Assembly: GCA_011042035.1 (NCBI GenBank)
Contig: DQZA01000079.1
Coordinates: 1 to 17,767, forward strand
DNA length: 17,767 nucleotides
Source: Desulfobacteraceae bacterium
Lineage (GTDB): Bacteria > Desulfobacterota > DSM-4660 > Desulfatiglandales > Desulfatiglandaceae
Direction: 5' to 3'
Shown here in pieces: positions 5,409 through 13,602 of this stretch (position 1 is the stretch's first letter; each line of letters starts with the position of its first letter). Below the pieces are notes generated by a model that saw only the letters and a list, made by a program, of their open reading frames with translations, did not search any database and was not told the origin of the DNA. A program made the translations under genes and the position numbers.

Positions 5409-6845
5409 ATGTTCAAGGGTCAGTTCTCAACAATCAGAGGAAAAATTATAGTGATTTTTATTGGTTGTATCGGATTTGCAGGGATTCTTACCGGGGTTTA
5501 TTCCTGGCAAGTCCTGAACCTTAAGAAGAAGCTTCTGTTGATGGAACAATTCCATGGCCTCTTTGAGGACATTCTAGAGGTTCGGAGATATGAAAAAAAT
5601 TTCATGTATTTTCGAGAAATAAGCAGTCTTAAGGAAATCTCTCTCTATTTAGATCAGACTAGCAGGAAAGCGGAAAGACTAGCACCCAAGATAACGGCTA
5701 TAGTCGGGGAGAGGGGATACAAGAAATTTCAGGCGGATCTTCTGCGATATAGAACTGCCATTGAAGCATGTATAAGAAAATGCGGAGAGCCGGATTTAGT
5801 AGAGCTCAGGGGCATTGGCACATCAATGGTTGATTTCACCCAAAAGCTACTTCAGGAGAAAAGAAAAAGAATCAATGAGATGTTAAGGCAGATCCTTATC
5901 CTTCCCCTGGCGTATATGGGAGGGGTTGTTATTTTAATAATTTTTATGTTCCAGTCCCTGGCAAAGAGTATATTGAGCAGAATAGCATTTGTTCAAAAGG
6001 CCACAGAAGAGGTGGCAAGGGGCAACTTTACGCCTATTCCTAACTCTGGCAAGACCAATGATGAGGTTACACAGCTCATTGACGCCTTCAATAAGATGGC
6101 AGCAGAACTGGAATCCCGCTGGGAGCAGTTGGTGGAGTCCAGAAAACTGGCCTCCATAGGAACATTCACCTCTGGTATCGCCCATGAGCTCAATAATCCC
6201 CTTAACAACATTTCGCTCACCGCGGAAACACTCTTGGAGGAATCTGATACCCTGGACAAGGGCGAATCTAAGGAGATGATACTGGATATCATCAATCAGG
6301 CCAGCAGGGCCAGTGAGGTGGTTCGTAACCTCCTGGATTTTTCTCGAACCGAGGCCCCTTCACTTAAGAAGCTGGAAGTGAAAACCGTGATTCAGGAGAC
6401 CGTAAAACTCGTGCGAAATCAACTTATGATTATGGGTGTGAAGCTGGAGCTTAATCTGCCCGAGGATATCCTACCCATTTGCGGAAACCTTCACAACCTG
6501 GAACAGGTGTTCCTAAATTTGCTTTTGAATGCAATTCAGGCCATGCCAGACGGGGGGAAAATCACCATTAGCGCAAAGCAAGCAGAGGAGGGCTATGTAG
6601 CCATCGAGGTAAGCGACACAGGTGTGGGCATCAAGCCCGATGCCTTAGAGAAAATATTTGACCCGTTTTTTACCACCAAGCCTGCAGGAAGGGGTACTGG
6701 TTTGGGCCTGTCAATAGTTTATGGCATAATTAAGAAGCACGGAGGTTACGTAGAGGTAAAAAGCCAAGAGGGTGTCGGCACCACATTCACTGTGTATATC
6801 CCGGCATGTAGAGAAGATGAGGAAAACAAGGAGGATAGGCAATAG
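5409..6845 (+). CDS. Membrane sensor histidine kinase
   Basis: The 478-residue protein has a first membrane helix at about 12-32 and a mostly helical sensor segment at about 36-160 outside the membrane. Its RRYEKNFMYFRE pattern is reminiscent of HBM/four-helix sensors. A second helix follows at about 162-183, then a HAMP region to about 238. The kinase core is complete: phosphorylated histidine H259 in GIAHELNNPLNNIS, N-box N374 in LLLNAIQAMPDGG, G1 box D403-TGVGI, F-box FDPFFTTK (417-424), and G2 box GRGTGLGLS (427-435). This is the NtrB-like class that usually partners sigma-54 activators. The ATG at 5409 follows GGAGGTACTCC. The stop codon directly abuts the start of the response regulator gene, so the pair is one operon and presumably cognate. 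The ligand is unknown. Confidence 0.92.
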   Translation: MFKGQFSTIRGKIIVIFIGCIGFAGILTGVYSWQVLNLKKKLLLMEQFHGLFEDILEVRRYEKNFMYFREISSLKEISLYLDQTSRKAERLAPKITAIVGERGYKKFQADLLRYRTAIEACIRKCGEPDLVELRGIGTSMVDFTQKLLQEKRKRINEMLRQILILPLAYMGGVVILIIFMFQSLAKSILSRIAFVQKATEEVARGNFTPIPNSGKTNDEVTQLIDAFNKMAAELESRWEQLVESRKLASIGTFTSGIAHELNNPLNNISLTAETLLEESDTLDKGESKEMILDIINQASRASEVVRNLLDFSRTEAPSLKKLEVKTVIQETVKLVRNQLMIMGVKLELNLPEDILPICGNLHNLEQVFLNLLLNAIQAMPDGGKITISAKQAEEGYVAIEVSDTGVGIKPDALEKIFDPFFTTKPAGRGTGLGLSIVYGIIKKHGGYVEVKSQEGVGTTFTVYIPACREDEENKEDRQ

Positions 6846-8189
6846 ATGCGCTTGGCGGTTGTGGACGATGAACTCACAGTGGGCAATCGACTGAAGAGGG
6901 CACTTTCAGACAAGGAATTTGAGGTTGAGGTATTCCAAACAGCTTCAGATTTCCTCGAAGCCCAGGGGACTCACCCCTTTCAGGTAGTTTTTCTGGACCT
7001 ACGGCTCCCGGACATGGATGGGCTGGATGTTCTATCGCGACTAAAACCTGTCCATGAAGATCTTGAGGTTATCATAATAACCGGATACGGCTCCATTGAA
7101 ACTGCCATAGAAGCAATAAAAATGGGCGCATATCACTACCTCACAAAGCCCTTCCGCCTTGATGAGGTTCGCCTCCTGGCAAAGGGCGCAAAGGAAAAAA
7201 TTGAACTGAGAGAAGAAAACAGACGCCTAAAGGAATCCCTGGGCCACGAAGATGTGTTCAAGGGGTTTATAGGAAATAGCCGGGTAATGCAGGAGGTCTT
7301 TGACACCATTCGAAAGGTTGCACCCATTAACTGCAATGTGCTTATCCAGGGTGAAACCGGCACAGGTAAAGAGCTAGCCGCCCGCTCAATTCACGTGCTT
7401 AGCCCAAGGAAAAACCGCCCATTTGTGTCATTTAATTGTGGTGGTTTTACAGACGAACTGATCGCCAATGAACTATTCGGCCACGAAAAGGGTGCCTACA
7501 CAGGGGCAACTGCAACGAAAATAGGCTTGCTTGAATCGGCCGATGGTGGGACCGTATTCCTTGACGAAATCGGAGAGATGCCCCTCTCAATGCAGATAAA
7601 ACTCTTGCGGGTGATCCAGGACAAGAAGATTCTTCGGGTAGGGGGCACAAAACCCATTGACCTTGATATACGAATCGTCGCCGCATCCAACAAGGACCTA
7701 AGAGAGGCCATTTGCGAGGGAAGTTTCAGGAACGACCTTTACTACCGGCTAAATGTGGTCTCCCTTTCACTACCCAGGTTGAGCGAGCGCAAGGACGACA
7801 TCCCTTTGCTTATCTCTCACTTCATTTCTAAGTATAATAAATCATTTGGCAAGAAGACCAAGAAGATATCTGATCGAGCCCTAGAAATATTGATGCATTA
7901 TGATTATCCGGGAAACGTAAGGGAACTAGAGAACATAATTCAGCGTGCTGTGGCGCTGGCCGAGGGCGAAATTATAAGAACCCGAGACCTTCCCTCCGAC
8001 CTTCAGAGGTTGGAATTCAAATCAGTACTAGGTGAAGGCCTTCTTAGCCTGGAAGAAGTTGAAAAGGATTATATAGAAAAGGTCCTCAAAAAAACGGGAT
8101 TTAATAAAAGCCTTGCAAGCAAAATCCTGAACCTTCCGCGCACTACCCTATGGCGGAAGATGCGCAAATACGGACTTATGGGGAATTAA
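6846..8189 (+). CDS. NtrC-type sigma-54-dependent response regulator
   Basis: The 447-residue protein has three complete domains. The receiver (1-120) has the acidic pair D7/D8, phosphoacceptor D51 (VVFLDLRLPDMDG), T79 and K101. The AAA+ domain (about 141-370) has Walker A GETGTGKE (169-176), the sigma-54 contact loop GAYTGA (216-221, a common variant of GAFTGA), Walker B TVFLDEIGE (D240/E241), and the arginine-finger region FRNDLYYRLNV (294-304). The C-terminal Fis-type helix-turn-helix (about 405-445) includes NKSLASKILNLPRTTLWRKM. It is expected to be phosphorylated by the kinase encoded directly upstream and to activate sigma-54 promoters. The nearest obvious target is the promoter at 8405. 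Translation starts with ATG at 6846 immediately after the kinase stop, with AAGGAGGATAGG upstream. Confidence 0.95.
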   Translation: MRLAVVDDELTVGNRLKRALSDKEFEVEVFQTASDFLEAQGTHPFQVVFLDLRLPDMDGLDVLSRLKPVHEDLEVIIITGYGSIETAIEAIKMGAYHYLTKPFRLDEVRLLAKGAKEKIELREENRRLKESLGHEDVFKGFIGNSRVMQEVFDTIRKVAPINCNVLIQGETGTGKELAARSIHVLSPRKNRPFVSFNCGGFTDELIANELFGHEKGAYTGATATKIGLLESADGGTVFLDEIGEMPLSMQIKLLRVIQDKKILRVGGTKPIDLDIRIVAASNKDLREAICEGSFRNDLYYRLNVVSLSLPRLSERKDDIPLLISHFISKYNKSFGKKTKKISDRALEILMHYDYPGNVRELENIIQRAVALAEGEIIRTRDLPSDLQRLEFKSVLGEGLLSLEEVEKDYIEKVLKKTGFNKSLASKILNLPRTTLWRKMRKYGLMGN

Positions 8190-8204
8190 ACAGGACAGTG
8201 GAGT

Positions 8205-8242
8205 TTGTTCCAAATTGAACAAGGCTTTTGTTTCACTTTGAA
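8205..8242. promoter_or_regulatory. Paired upstream activator sites of the Usp-TauE operon
   Basis: The perfect inverted repeat TTGTTC-N6-GAACAA (8205-8222) is followed about 23 bp (two helical turns) later by TTTCACTTTGAA (8231-8242), which has TTCA/TGAA symmetry. Both lie about 195-220 bp upstream of the start point predicted from the promoter at 8405, standard for an NtrC-type activator. Sites of the same type appear at 5344-5378 and 4048-4065. They are likely targets of the regulator encoded at 6846-8189. Confidence 0.55.
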
Positions 8243-8404
8243 GATATTTAAATAAAATGAATCCCCCTCAGTCAAATTTAAGTTTGCACCCCCCTTCTTT
8301 CCCTTCTGCCTTCATCCCATATTAGACTGTAATTTCAAATAGATAGGCGAGAACCCATTAGTTTCCAGTAGAATCGTTAATCCCCATTAAATTCACACCG
8401 CAAA

Positions 8405-8422
8405 TTGGAACTGAGATTGCAT
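8405..8422 (+). promoter_or_regulatory. Sigma-54 (-24/-12) promoter of the seven-gene operon
   Basis: TTGGAACTGAGATTGCAT has GG at 8407-8408 and GC at 8419-8420 with exactly ten bases between, and an ideal TTGCAT at -12. Predicted transcription start is near 8432, just upstream of the SD GGGGAGG (8433-8439) and the ATG at 8451. An in-frame ATG at 8421 lies inside this element and upstream of the predicted transcript, so it is not the start codon. A poorer look-alike (TTTGCACCCCCCTTCTTT, about 8283-8300) has lost the -12 GC. Confidence 0.82.
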
Positions 8423-8450
8423 GAGTGCCTATGGGGAGGTTGAATTTTTC

Positions 8451-8885
8451 ATGGAAAAAATCCTCGTTGCCCTGGATCCAGAAAAAACATCGGTTTGGAC
8501 TGTAGTCCACGGTCTGAATCTAGCAAGAAGAATCCATGCTAAGCTCTTTATCTTAATTGTCTCAGGATGCACCGTGTCGGAAGGCCTTGAAAAGCCTCTT
8601 CCGGTGAGACTGAAAGAGGAGGTTGAATCCCTTATAGAAGAGGCTCGCTCGGAAGGCATTTCAGTGGAGCTGTACATTGCCTCTGGCGCGTTCGATGAAG
8701 AGGTCGTTAAATTCATAAGGGACAACAAGGTAACCCTATTGGTGCTAGGTGTGCCCCCGTCTTGCAAGAAGGGGGCTAGCACCAAGTTTTTCGATTTTGT
8801 TGAAAAGATAAGGCGCAGAGTTGATTGCAGGATAGAAATTGTGAACGAAAAAGGGGTTAAAATAACTAGCAAAAGGAGTGAATGA
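8451..8885 (+). CDS. Universal stress protein family, single domain, 144 residues
   Basis: A Usp alpha/beta domain: first strand MEKILVALDPEK, helix VVHGLNLARRIHAKLFILIV, long helix RLKEEVESLIEEARSEG, strand SVELYIASGAFDEEVVKFI, then NKVTLLVLGVPPS and the last strand CRIEIVNEKG. The G-2x-G-9x-G-S/T nucleotide loop is absent (GVPPSCKKGASTKFFDF), so it probably does not bind ATP in the MJ0577 manner. I chose ATG 8451, which has the SD GGGGAGG. The upstream ATG at 8421 overlaps the -12 element of the sigma-54 promoter. The gene is the first of a seven-gene same-strand unit, and its TGA overlaps the ATG of the TauE/SafE gene. The small acidic and cytoplasmic fold suggests a regulator or sensor for the permease encoded next. 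Confidence 0.82.
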   Translation: MEKILVALDPEKTSVWTVVHGLNLARRIHAKLFILIVSGCTVSEGLEKPLPVRLKEEVESLIEEARSEGISVELYIASGAFDEEVVKFIRDNKVTLLVLGVPPSCKKGASTKFFDFVEKIRRRVDCRIEIVNEKGVKITSKRSE

Positions 8886-9805
8886 TGTGGCACTTGTACC
8901 TACCAATTGCAGGAAGTAGCGTGAATGTTTTGCTTATATTCGCCATGGGTGGTTTTGTGGGTCTGCTCTCAGGGATATTTGGCGTGGGAGGAGGCTTTTT
9001 AATGACCCCTCTGCTCATAATGGTGGGTATCCCGCCCACTGTGGCAGCGGCCTCGGACTCTAACCAGATTGTGGGGGCTTCCACCTCTGGTACCTTAGCC
9101 CACTACCGACTTGGGAACGTGGATTTCAAGATGGGGATCCTTTTGCTCATAGGTGGTGTGGCAGGAGGAACAGTGGGCGTACAGATCATAAAGGTTCTCA
9201 GGGAACTTGGAAATGCAGACTTCCTGATCAAAATCACCTACGTCTTGATGCTGGGATTTGTCGGCATTTACATGTTCATAGAAAGCTTACAAGCAATGCG
9301 CAAAAAGGAGGCAAAAGAGACCGCCCCTAAAGGCGAATCTAGGTATGCTAAGCTGGTCAAGAAACTGCCTTGGCAGACCTATTTTGAAAAATCTGGGGTG
9401 GAGCTATCCATTCTTATGCCTCTTATTCTGGGGATTTTCGTGGGAATCCTAGCTGCCATTATGGGGGTAGGAGGAGGCTTCATCATGGTCCCTGTGATGG
9501 TATATCTGCTCAGAATGCCCATGCACGTCGTGGTCGGAACAAGTCTTTTTCAGATCCTTTTTACTTGTGTTAACGTCACCATAATGCAGGCACATACCAA
9601 TCACACGGTGGATTTTATCCTTGCCCTTATCCTATTGCTCGGTTCCACCTTGGGTGCTCAGTTTGGCGCAATGATCAGCAAAAAACTCAAGGGAGACCAA
9701 CTAAAAATACTGCTCGCTTCAATTGTGCTGATTGTCATGGTTAAGATGCTTTTGAGTCTCTTGCTTACTCCACATATTATGCTAGCCTACAAAGGAGGTC
9801 ATTAA
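8882..9805 (+). CDS. Sulfite exporter TauE/SafE (TSUP) family permease
   Basis: The 307-residue polytopic protein carries the duplicated hallmark of the TSUP family: GLLSGIFGVGGGFLMTPLL (about 27-45) and GILAAIMGVGGGFIMVPVM (about 187-205), each followed by a conserved turn (IPPTVAAASD and MPMHVVVGTS). About eight membrane helices are visible, with a hydrophilic cytoplasmic loop at about 138-170. Relatives move sulfite, sulfoacetate, thiosulfate or other small organosulfur or carboxylate anions; the substrate here cannot be read from sequence. The start ATG at 8882 overlaps the Usp stop (ATGA), and an ATG three bases later is an alternative. A GTG-started gene follows after one base. Tight coupling to a Usp and a TIGR02186-like protein suggests a membrane complex with these. 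Confidence 0.9.
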   Translation: MMWHLYLPIAGSSVNVLLIFAMGGFVGLLSGIFGVGGGFLMTPLLIMVGIPPTVAAASDSNQIVGASTSGTLAHYRLGNVDFKMGILLLIGGVAGGTVGVQIIKVLRELGNADFLIKITYVLMLGFVGIYMFIESLQAMRKKEAKETAPKGESRYAKLVKKLPWQTYFEKSGVELSILMPLILGIFVGILAAIMGVGGGFIMVPVMVYLLRMPMHVVVGTSLFQILFTCVNVTIMQAHTNHTVDFILALILLLGSTLGAQFGAMISKKLKGDQLKILLASIVLIVMVKMLLSLLLTPHIMLAYKGGH

Positions 9806-9806
9806 G

Positions 9807-10580
9807 GTGAAGCGCTCACTCAAGAAAATAGGGATAAATACAATGATTATATGCCTTGGCCTTTCCATGGTGTTGGCCTTAAGTGGTATTGGCATGGGAG
9901 GCAGTCTGAAGCTTAGACTGGAGCCAAACGTTATCATTATTGGAGCAACCTACAATGGCGCATCCATTAAGGTTACGGGGGAAGTGCCCCAGGGTTCTGA
10001 GGCAGTGATCTACGTCACGGGGCACCGCCGGGATACAGAATTCAAGAAAAAAGGCAAGGCCCTTGGTTTATTGTGGATGAATATTGGGACTGTGGTTTTC
10101 CATGACGTGCCGAACCTCTATCTTCTCTTCACCAGTGACCAGGCCAACATCAAATCACTCCCCATAGGATTTGAGGCCTTGAAAAAGGAGATATCAATAA
10201 CACCTGAGCCAGAAGATAAGGATTTTCTTTTCCGGGAGTTCCTAAAGTTAAAGACCAAGGAAGGGCTTTATTCTATTAACAAAGGTGCGTTAGAATATGG
10301 TAAAAGTATAAATGGAACAAAGCCCTTTACTTGTAATGTTACTTTGCCCTCTAAGCTTGTCCCCGGGAATTATGAGGTCCATTTAGCGGCCATAAACTCC
10401 GGCAAGGTTATTGCCTCTGCAAAGGAAATACTGAAGGCGGAAGAAAAGGGCTTACCCAACTTAGTTGCGTCGCTGGCATTCCAGCACAGCACCACTTACG
10501 GCGTACTTGCCACGGTGATTGCCATTATTGCCGGCTTGATCATGGGCATAATCTTCAAAGGGGGCAAAGGGGGGCATTAA
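9807..10580 (+). CDS. TIGR02186-like putative transmembrane protein
   Basis: The 257-residue protein has an N-terminal membrane segment (about 11-29, perhaps an uncleaved signal), a beta-rich domain outside the membrane (about 33-225), and a C-terminal helix (about 230-252, GVLATVIAIIAGLIMGIIF). The first 100 residues match what I know of the TIGR02186/Alph_Pro_TM family: I-I-GATYNGASIKVTGEVP, EAVIYVTGHRRDTEFKKKGKALGLLWMN, then VVFHDVPNLYLLFTSD. That family is usually encoded beside TauE/SafE permeases, as here, so it is probably an accessory subunit of the transporter. Start: GTG at 9807, behind AAAGGAGGTCATTAAG and one base after the permease stop. The family assignment is from remembered motifs; the biochemical role is unknown. 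Confidence 0.8.
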   Translation: MKRSLKKIGINTMIICLGLSMVLALSGIGMGGSLKLRLEPNVIIIGATYNGASIKVTGEVPQGSEAVIYVTGHRRDTEFKKKGKALGLLWMNIGTVVFHDVPNLYLLFTSDQANIKSLPIGFEALKKEISITPEPEDKDFLFREFLKLKTKEGLYSINKGALEYGKSINGTKPFTCNVTLPSKLVPGNYEVHLAAINSGKVIASAKEILKAEEKGLPNLVASLAFQHSTTYGVLATVIAIIAGLIMGIIFKGGKGGH

Positions 10581-10592
10581 AGAGAGCATTTT

Positions 10593-13172
10593 ATGAACCT
10601 TGTTCTGCAATGGGCCAGATCCGTACTGCATCCCATCATGGGGAGGCGCTCAAAGGGTCTGCCCTTTGTGGAAATTTTTACGAAATTCCAAACCATTCTT
10701 GAATTCAACAACAAGGTCCTGGACCTGATGGCAGAAATGGGAGACAAACTCAGTGGGGATTATATCTTTGACAAACAGTACATTCGGTCTGCATGTGGAC
10801 AAATGGCCGATTATGTTTACAAGCTTATTTACAACCTTGATGCCATAGCTCCCCATAAGTACTTGCCACTGTATGACGCCTTCAGCAGGATCAACTCTGA
10901 GATCGAAGAAGAATTGGAGGGCAGGATAGTCATCCCCGAAAGTGACTTCACCATGCCCTACAATCTTGTTAGTCGTGATTTTTCTGATGTAGTCGGGGCC
11001 AAGAATGCGAACTTGGCTGAAATAAGGAACTTCTTGCGCGTTAGGACCCCCGAAGGTTTTGCCATCACCACAAGGGCCTTCAAGGCCTACATGGATCACA
11101 ATCGTCTCTGGAATGAGGTCAATGCCATAGCCGATAGCTGGGCCCAGGGGAAAATAAGCACCACAGAGGCTTCAAAAAGGATTCAAAGGTTGATCAAGGG
11201 GGGAGCCATGCCCCCAAGGCTGAAGAAAGAAATGAAAAAGGCAATTGAATCCCTCTCAGAATATGAATCGGGTAAAGAGATTTTCTTGGCCATACGAAGT
11301 AGCGCTTGGGGTGAAGACACTGAAAACACATTTGCAGGTCAGTTCCTCAGCCTCCTAAACGAGCCTGCTGACAATCTCATCCATGCTTACAAGGAGATCC
11401 TGGCCAGCGCTTACTCCCCTAGCGCAATGGAGTACAGGCGGGAGAGGGGTTACAGTGAAAAAGAGGTGGTAATGGCAGTGGCCTGCCAACTCATGGTGGA
11501 TGCAGCAGTCAGTGGCGTCCTATATACGCTGGACCCTCAAGATTCTCAAAAGGAACTCATGGTGATCTCCGCTACATGGGGCCTTGGAGCACCCCTTGTC
11601 TCAGGAGAAGTGCCCCCGGATCAATTCAAGGTATCTCGGGAACCTCCTCATGAGGTGAAGGGTCTTAAAGTAGTTAGAAAGGCCATGCGTATGGTGGTAA
11701 AGCAAGAAGGCGGAACCGAAAATGTACCAGTACCGGATGAACTCCAAACAAAGGCATGTCTGACTAATGAGCAACTCCGTGAACTCGCTGAACACGGTAT
11801 AATGATTGAGCGCTATTTCAAGAAACCCCAGGATATTGAATTTGCCTATGATCACAGTGGCAACCTCTATATACTTCAATCTAGGCAACTAAACATCGGC
11901 TCACAAGGCGCAAGGCTAGTATGTGATATTCCTTCTGCATTGAGGGGAGCCCATACCATATTTTCTGGCAAGGGAGACATTGCCCAGAAAGGCATAGGGA
12001 TCGGCAAGGCCTTCCTCGTGAGAAGCGACGAAGATCTAGACCGCTTTCCAGAGGGCGCCGTGCTTGTTGCCCGTAACACATCTCCCAGATTTGCCAAGGT
12101 CATAAGAAAAGCCGCTGCAGTCCTCACAGATATTGGCTCACCTACCGGGCACATGGCAACCATAGCCCGTGAATTTCGCGTCCCAACCATAGTAAACACG
12201 GGTATCGCCACCAAGGTTTTAAAACAAGGCCAGGAGATTACGGTTGACGCTGAAGAAAACGTCGTTTATGAGGGAAAAGTAAAAGAGCTTTGTTACTATG
12301 AATTCAATGAGGAACCCTTTGAAGAGACTTATGAATACCGGTTGCTGAGACGAGTGTTGAAAAAAATTTCCCCTTTGAATCTACTTGATCCACTGGACAA
12401 AAAGTTCAGTCCGCACCATTGCAAGACATTTCACGATATAACTAGGTTTATTCATGAAAAGGCTGTGGAAGAAATTATTGAATTGAGTTACTACGGCACT
12501 CGAAATTCCCATACCCCTCCCCTTCACCTGGATTTGCCAGTGCCCTTGGATCTGGTCCTCATTGATATGGGAGAGGGGCTCAGTGGAGGGCCGGTGTCCA
12601 GAAAGGTTCAAGTAGATGAAATTGGGTCTATCCCTATGGCCGCTTTTGTAAAAGGGCTGTTATGCCCTGGGGCATGGAGTACTGAACCCATGTCCGTTGA
12701 CTTTGGAAGTTTCATGTCCAGCCTCACCAGGACATTTTCCTCTTCCCTTGCCACCCCAAAATTCATAGGACAAAATTTGGCGGTCGTCTCCTTGAACTAT
12801 GCGAACATCAGTTTGCGTCTTGGTTACCATTTTAATATGATAGACGCCTATATTAGCGAAAACGTGAATGACAATTATGTTTATTTTAGGTTCCTTGGTG
12901 GTGTTACGGACTTGTCTAGGAGGTCTAGAAGGGCAAAGCTAGTGGGAGAAATCTTGACCATGAACGACTTCAGGGTGGACCTCCGAGGAGATCTGGTGGT
13001 GGCAAGGGTCAAAAAACTTGGTATTGAAGAGATGAAGGAGAAGTTGAGGGTTATTGGTGTGTTGGTGGCCTTCACAAGGCAACTGGACGTCCAAATGGTT
13101 AATGATAACCAAATCAACAGATTTGTCGAGGCATTCCAGACAATATGTGTGGATGCTGGTACTGTTCACTAA
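10593..13172 (+). CDS. PEP-synthase-like protein with ATP-grasp and phosphohistidine domains and a novel C-terminus
   Basis: The 859-residue protein has a helical N-terminal region (1-115). A PEP/pyruvate-dikinase-type ATP-binding domain follows at about 120-435, with SDVVGAKNANLAEI (131-144), AIRSSAWGEDTENTFAGQF (233-251), and QDIEFAYD...LYILQSRQ (413-432). A swivelling domain at about 455-560 keeps the catalytic histidine H520 in GSPTGHMATIAREFRVPTIVNTG. The usual C-terminal PEP/pyruvate TIM barrel of PEP synthase (GGRTSH...R.NMIGLRG type motifs) is absent. Residues about 570-859 form a domain I do not recognise, with DLVLIDMGEGLSGGP and VSLNYANISLRLGYHFN as landmarks. It can therefore probably transfer phosphate from ATP to His520, but the acceptor is unknown, as in rifampin phosphotransferase, which shares the ATP and His domains. 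Start: ATG at 10593, 12 bp after the preceding gene, with a weak SD AAAGAGAGC. Confidence 0.85.
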   Translation: MNLVLQWARSVLHPIMGRRSKGLPFVEIFTKFQTILEFNNKVLDLMAEMGDKLSGDYIFDKQYIRSACGQMADYVYKLIYNLDAIAPHKYLPLYDAFSRINSEIEEELEGRIVIPESDFTMPYNLVSRDFSDVVGAKNANLAEIRNFLRVRTPEGFAITTRAFKAYMDHNRLWNEVNAIADSWAQGKISTTEASKRIQRLIKGGAMPPRLKKEMKKAIESLSEYESGKEIFLAIRSSAWGEDTENTFAGQFLSLLNEPADNLIHAYKEILASAYSPSAMEYRRERGYSEKEVVMAVACQLMVDAAVSGVLYTLDPQDSQKELMVISATWGLGAPLVSGEVPPDQFKVSREPPHEVKGLKVVRKAMRMVVKQEGGTENVPVPDELQTKACLTNEQLRELAEHGIMIERYFKKPQDIEFAYDHSGNLYILQSRQLNIGSQGARLVCDIPSALRGAHTIFSGKGDIAQKGIGIGKAFLVRSDEDLDRFPEGAVLVARNTSPRFAKVIRKAAAVLTDIGSPTGHMATIAREFRVPTIVNTGIATKVLKQGQEITVDAEENVVYEGKVKELCYYEFNEEPFEETYEYRLLRRVLKKISPLNLLDPLDKKFSPHHCKTFHDITRFIHEKAVEEIIELSYYGTRNSHTPPLHLDLPVPLDLVLIDMGEGLSGGPVSRKVQVDEIGSIPMAAFVKGLLCPGAWSTEPMSVDFGSFMSSLTRTFSSSLATPKFIGQNLAVVSLNYANISLRLGYHFNMIDAYISENVNDNYVYFRFLGGVTDLSRRSRRAKLVGEILTMNDFRVDLRGDLVVARVKKLGIEEMKEKLRVIGVLVAFTRQLDVQMVNDNQINRFVEAFQTICVDAGTVH

Positions 13173-13196
13173 ATCAGGCAAAACAGGAGAGAGGTT

Positions 13197-13589
13197 ATGG
13201 AAGACCAAAAACCAACGAGTATCCTCGTACTGGACGATGAGCCCATTGTGTGTAAACGACTAAAGTCTGCGTTGGAGAAGAGAGGCTACGAGGTTGAAAT
13301 CTTTTTCAGAAGCTCAGATGCGTTCAAACGCATTACCGAGCGCAATTTCGACATCGTAATCACGGACCTAAAAATGGAGGGCCTTGACGGAATGGCCTTT
13401 CTAACAGAAGTGAAAAAGAGGTCTCCTGCGACAGAAGTCATTGTAATTACAGGGTTCGCCACCATGGAAACGGCAAAGGAATCCTTTCAAAAAGGGGTAT
13501 TTGATTTCTTGGCCAAGCCTTTTAAGCTTGGAGAGATCCAGGATGCAGTGGAAAGGGCGGAGAAAAAAATCAAAGGAAACATTTCTTAG
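13197..13589 (+). CDS. Stand-alone response regulator receiver domain
   Basis: The 130-residue product is a single CheY-type receiver: D13/D14 acidic pair, phosphoacceptor D57 in IVITDLKMEGLDG, T85 in VIVITGFAT and K107 in FLAKPF. There is no output domain, only a short basic tail after about 125. It closely resembles the receiver of the NtrC-type regulator at 6846 in layout (LDDEP, V-x-KRLK, GYEVEIF). It could take phosphate from the same kinase or relay it within the operon. It lies 24 bp after the PEP-synthase-like gene and 13 bp before the next Usp gene. The ATG at 13197 is preceded by GGAGAGAGGTT. It may regulate by protein contact, for example on the phosphotransfer protein or the Usp proteins. 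Confidence 0.92.
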   Translation: MEDQKPTSILVLDDEPIVCKRLKSALEKRGYEVEIFFRSSDAFKRITERNFDIVITDLKMEGLDGMAFLTEVKKRSPATEVIVITGFATMETAKESFQKGVFDFLAKPFKLGEIQDAVERAEKKIKGNIS

Positions 13590-13602
13590 TTAGGTGGTGG
13601 TT

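Noticed and set aside
8283..8300. Sigma-54-like TTTGCACCCCCCTTCTTT
   Set aside because: The -24 region is only partial and the invariant GC at -12 is replaced by CT; the exact match at 8405 is a better promoter.
8429..8893. 154-codon open frame on the minus strand opposite the Usp gene
   Set aside because: Antisense shadow of a recognisable Usp domain; Ser/Thr/Leu-rich translation with no motif and no ribosome site.
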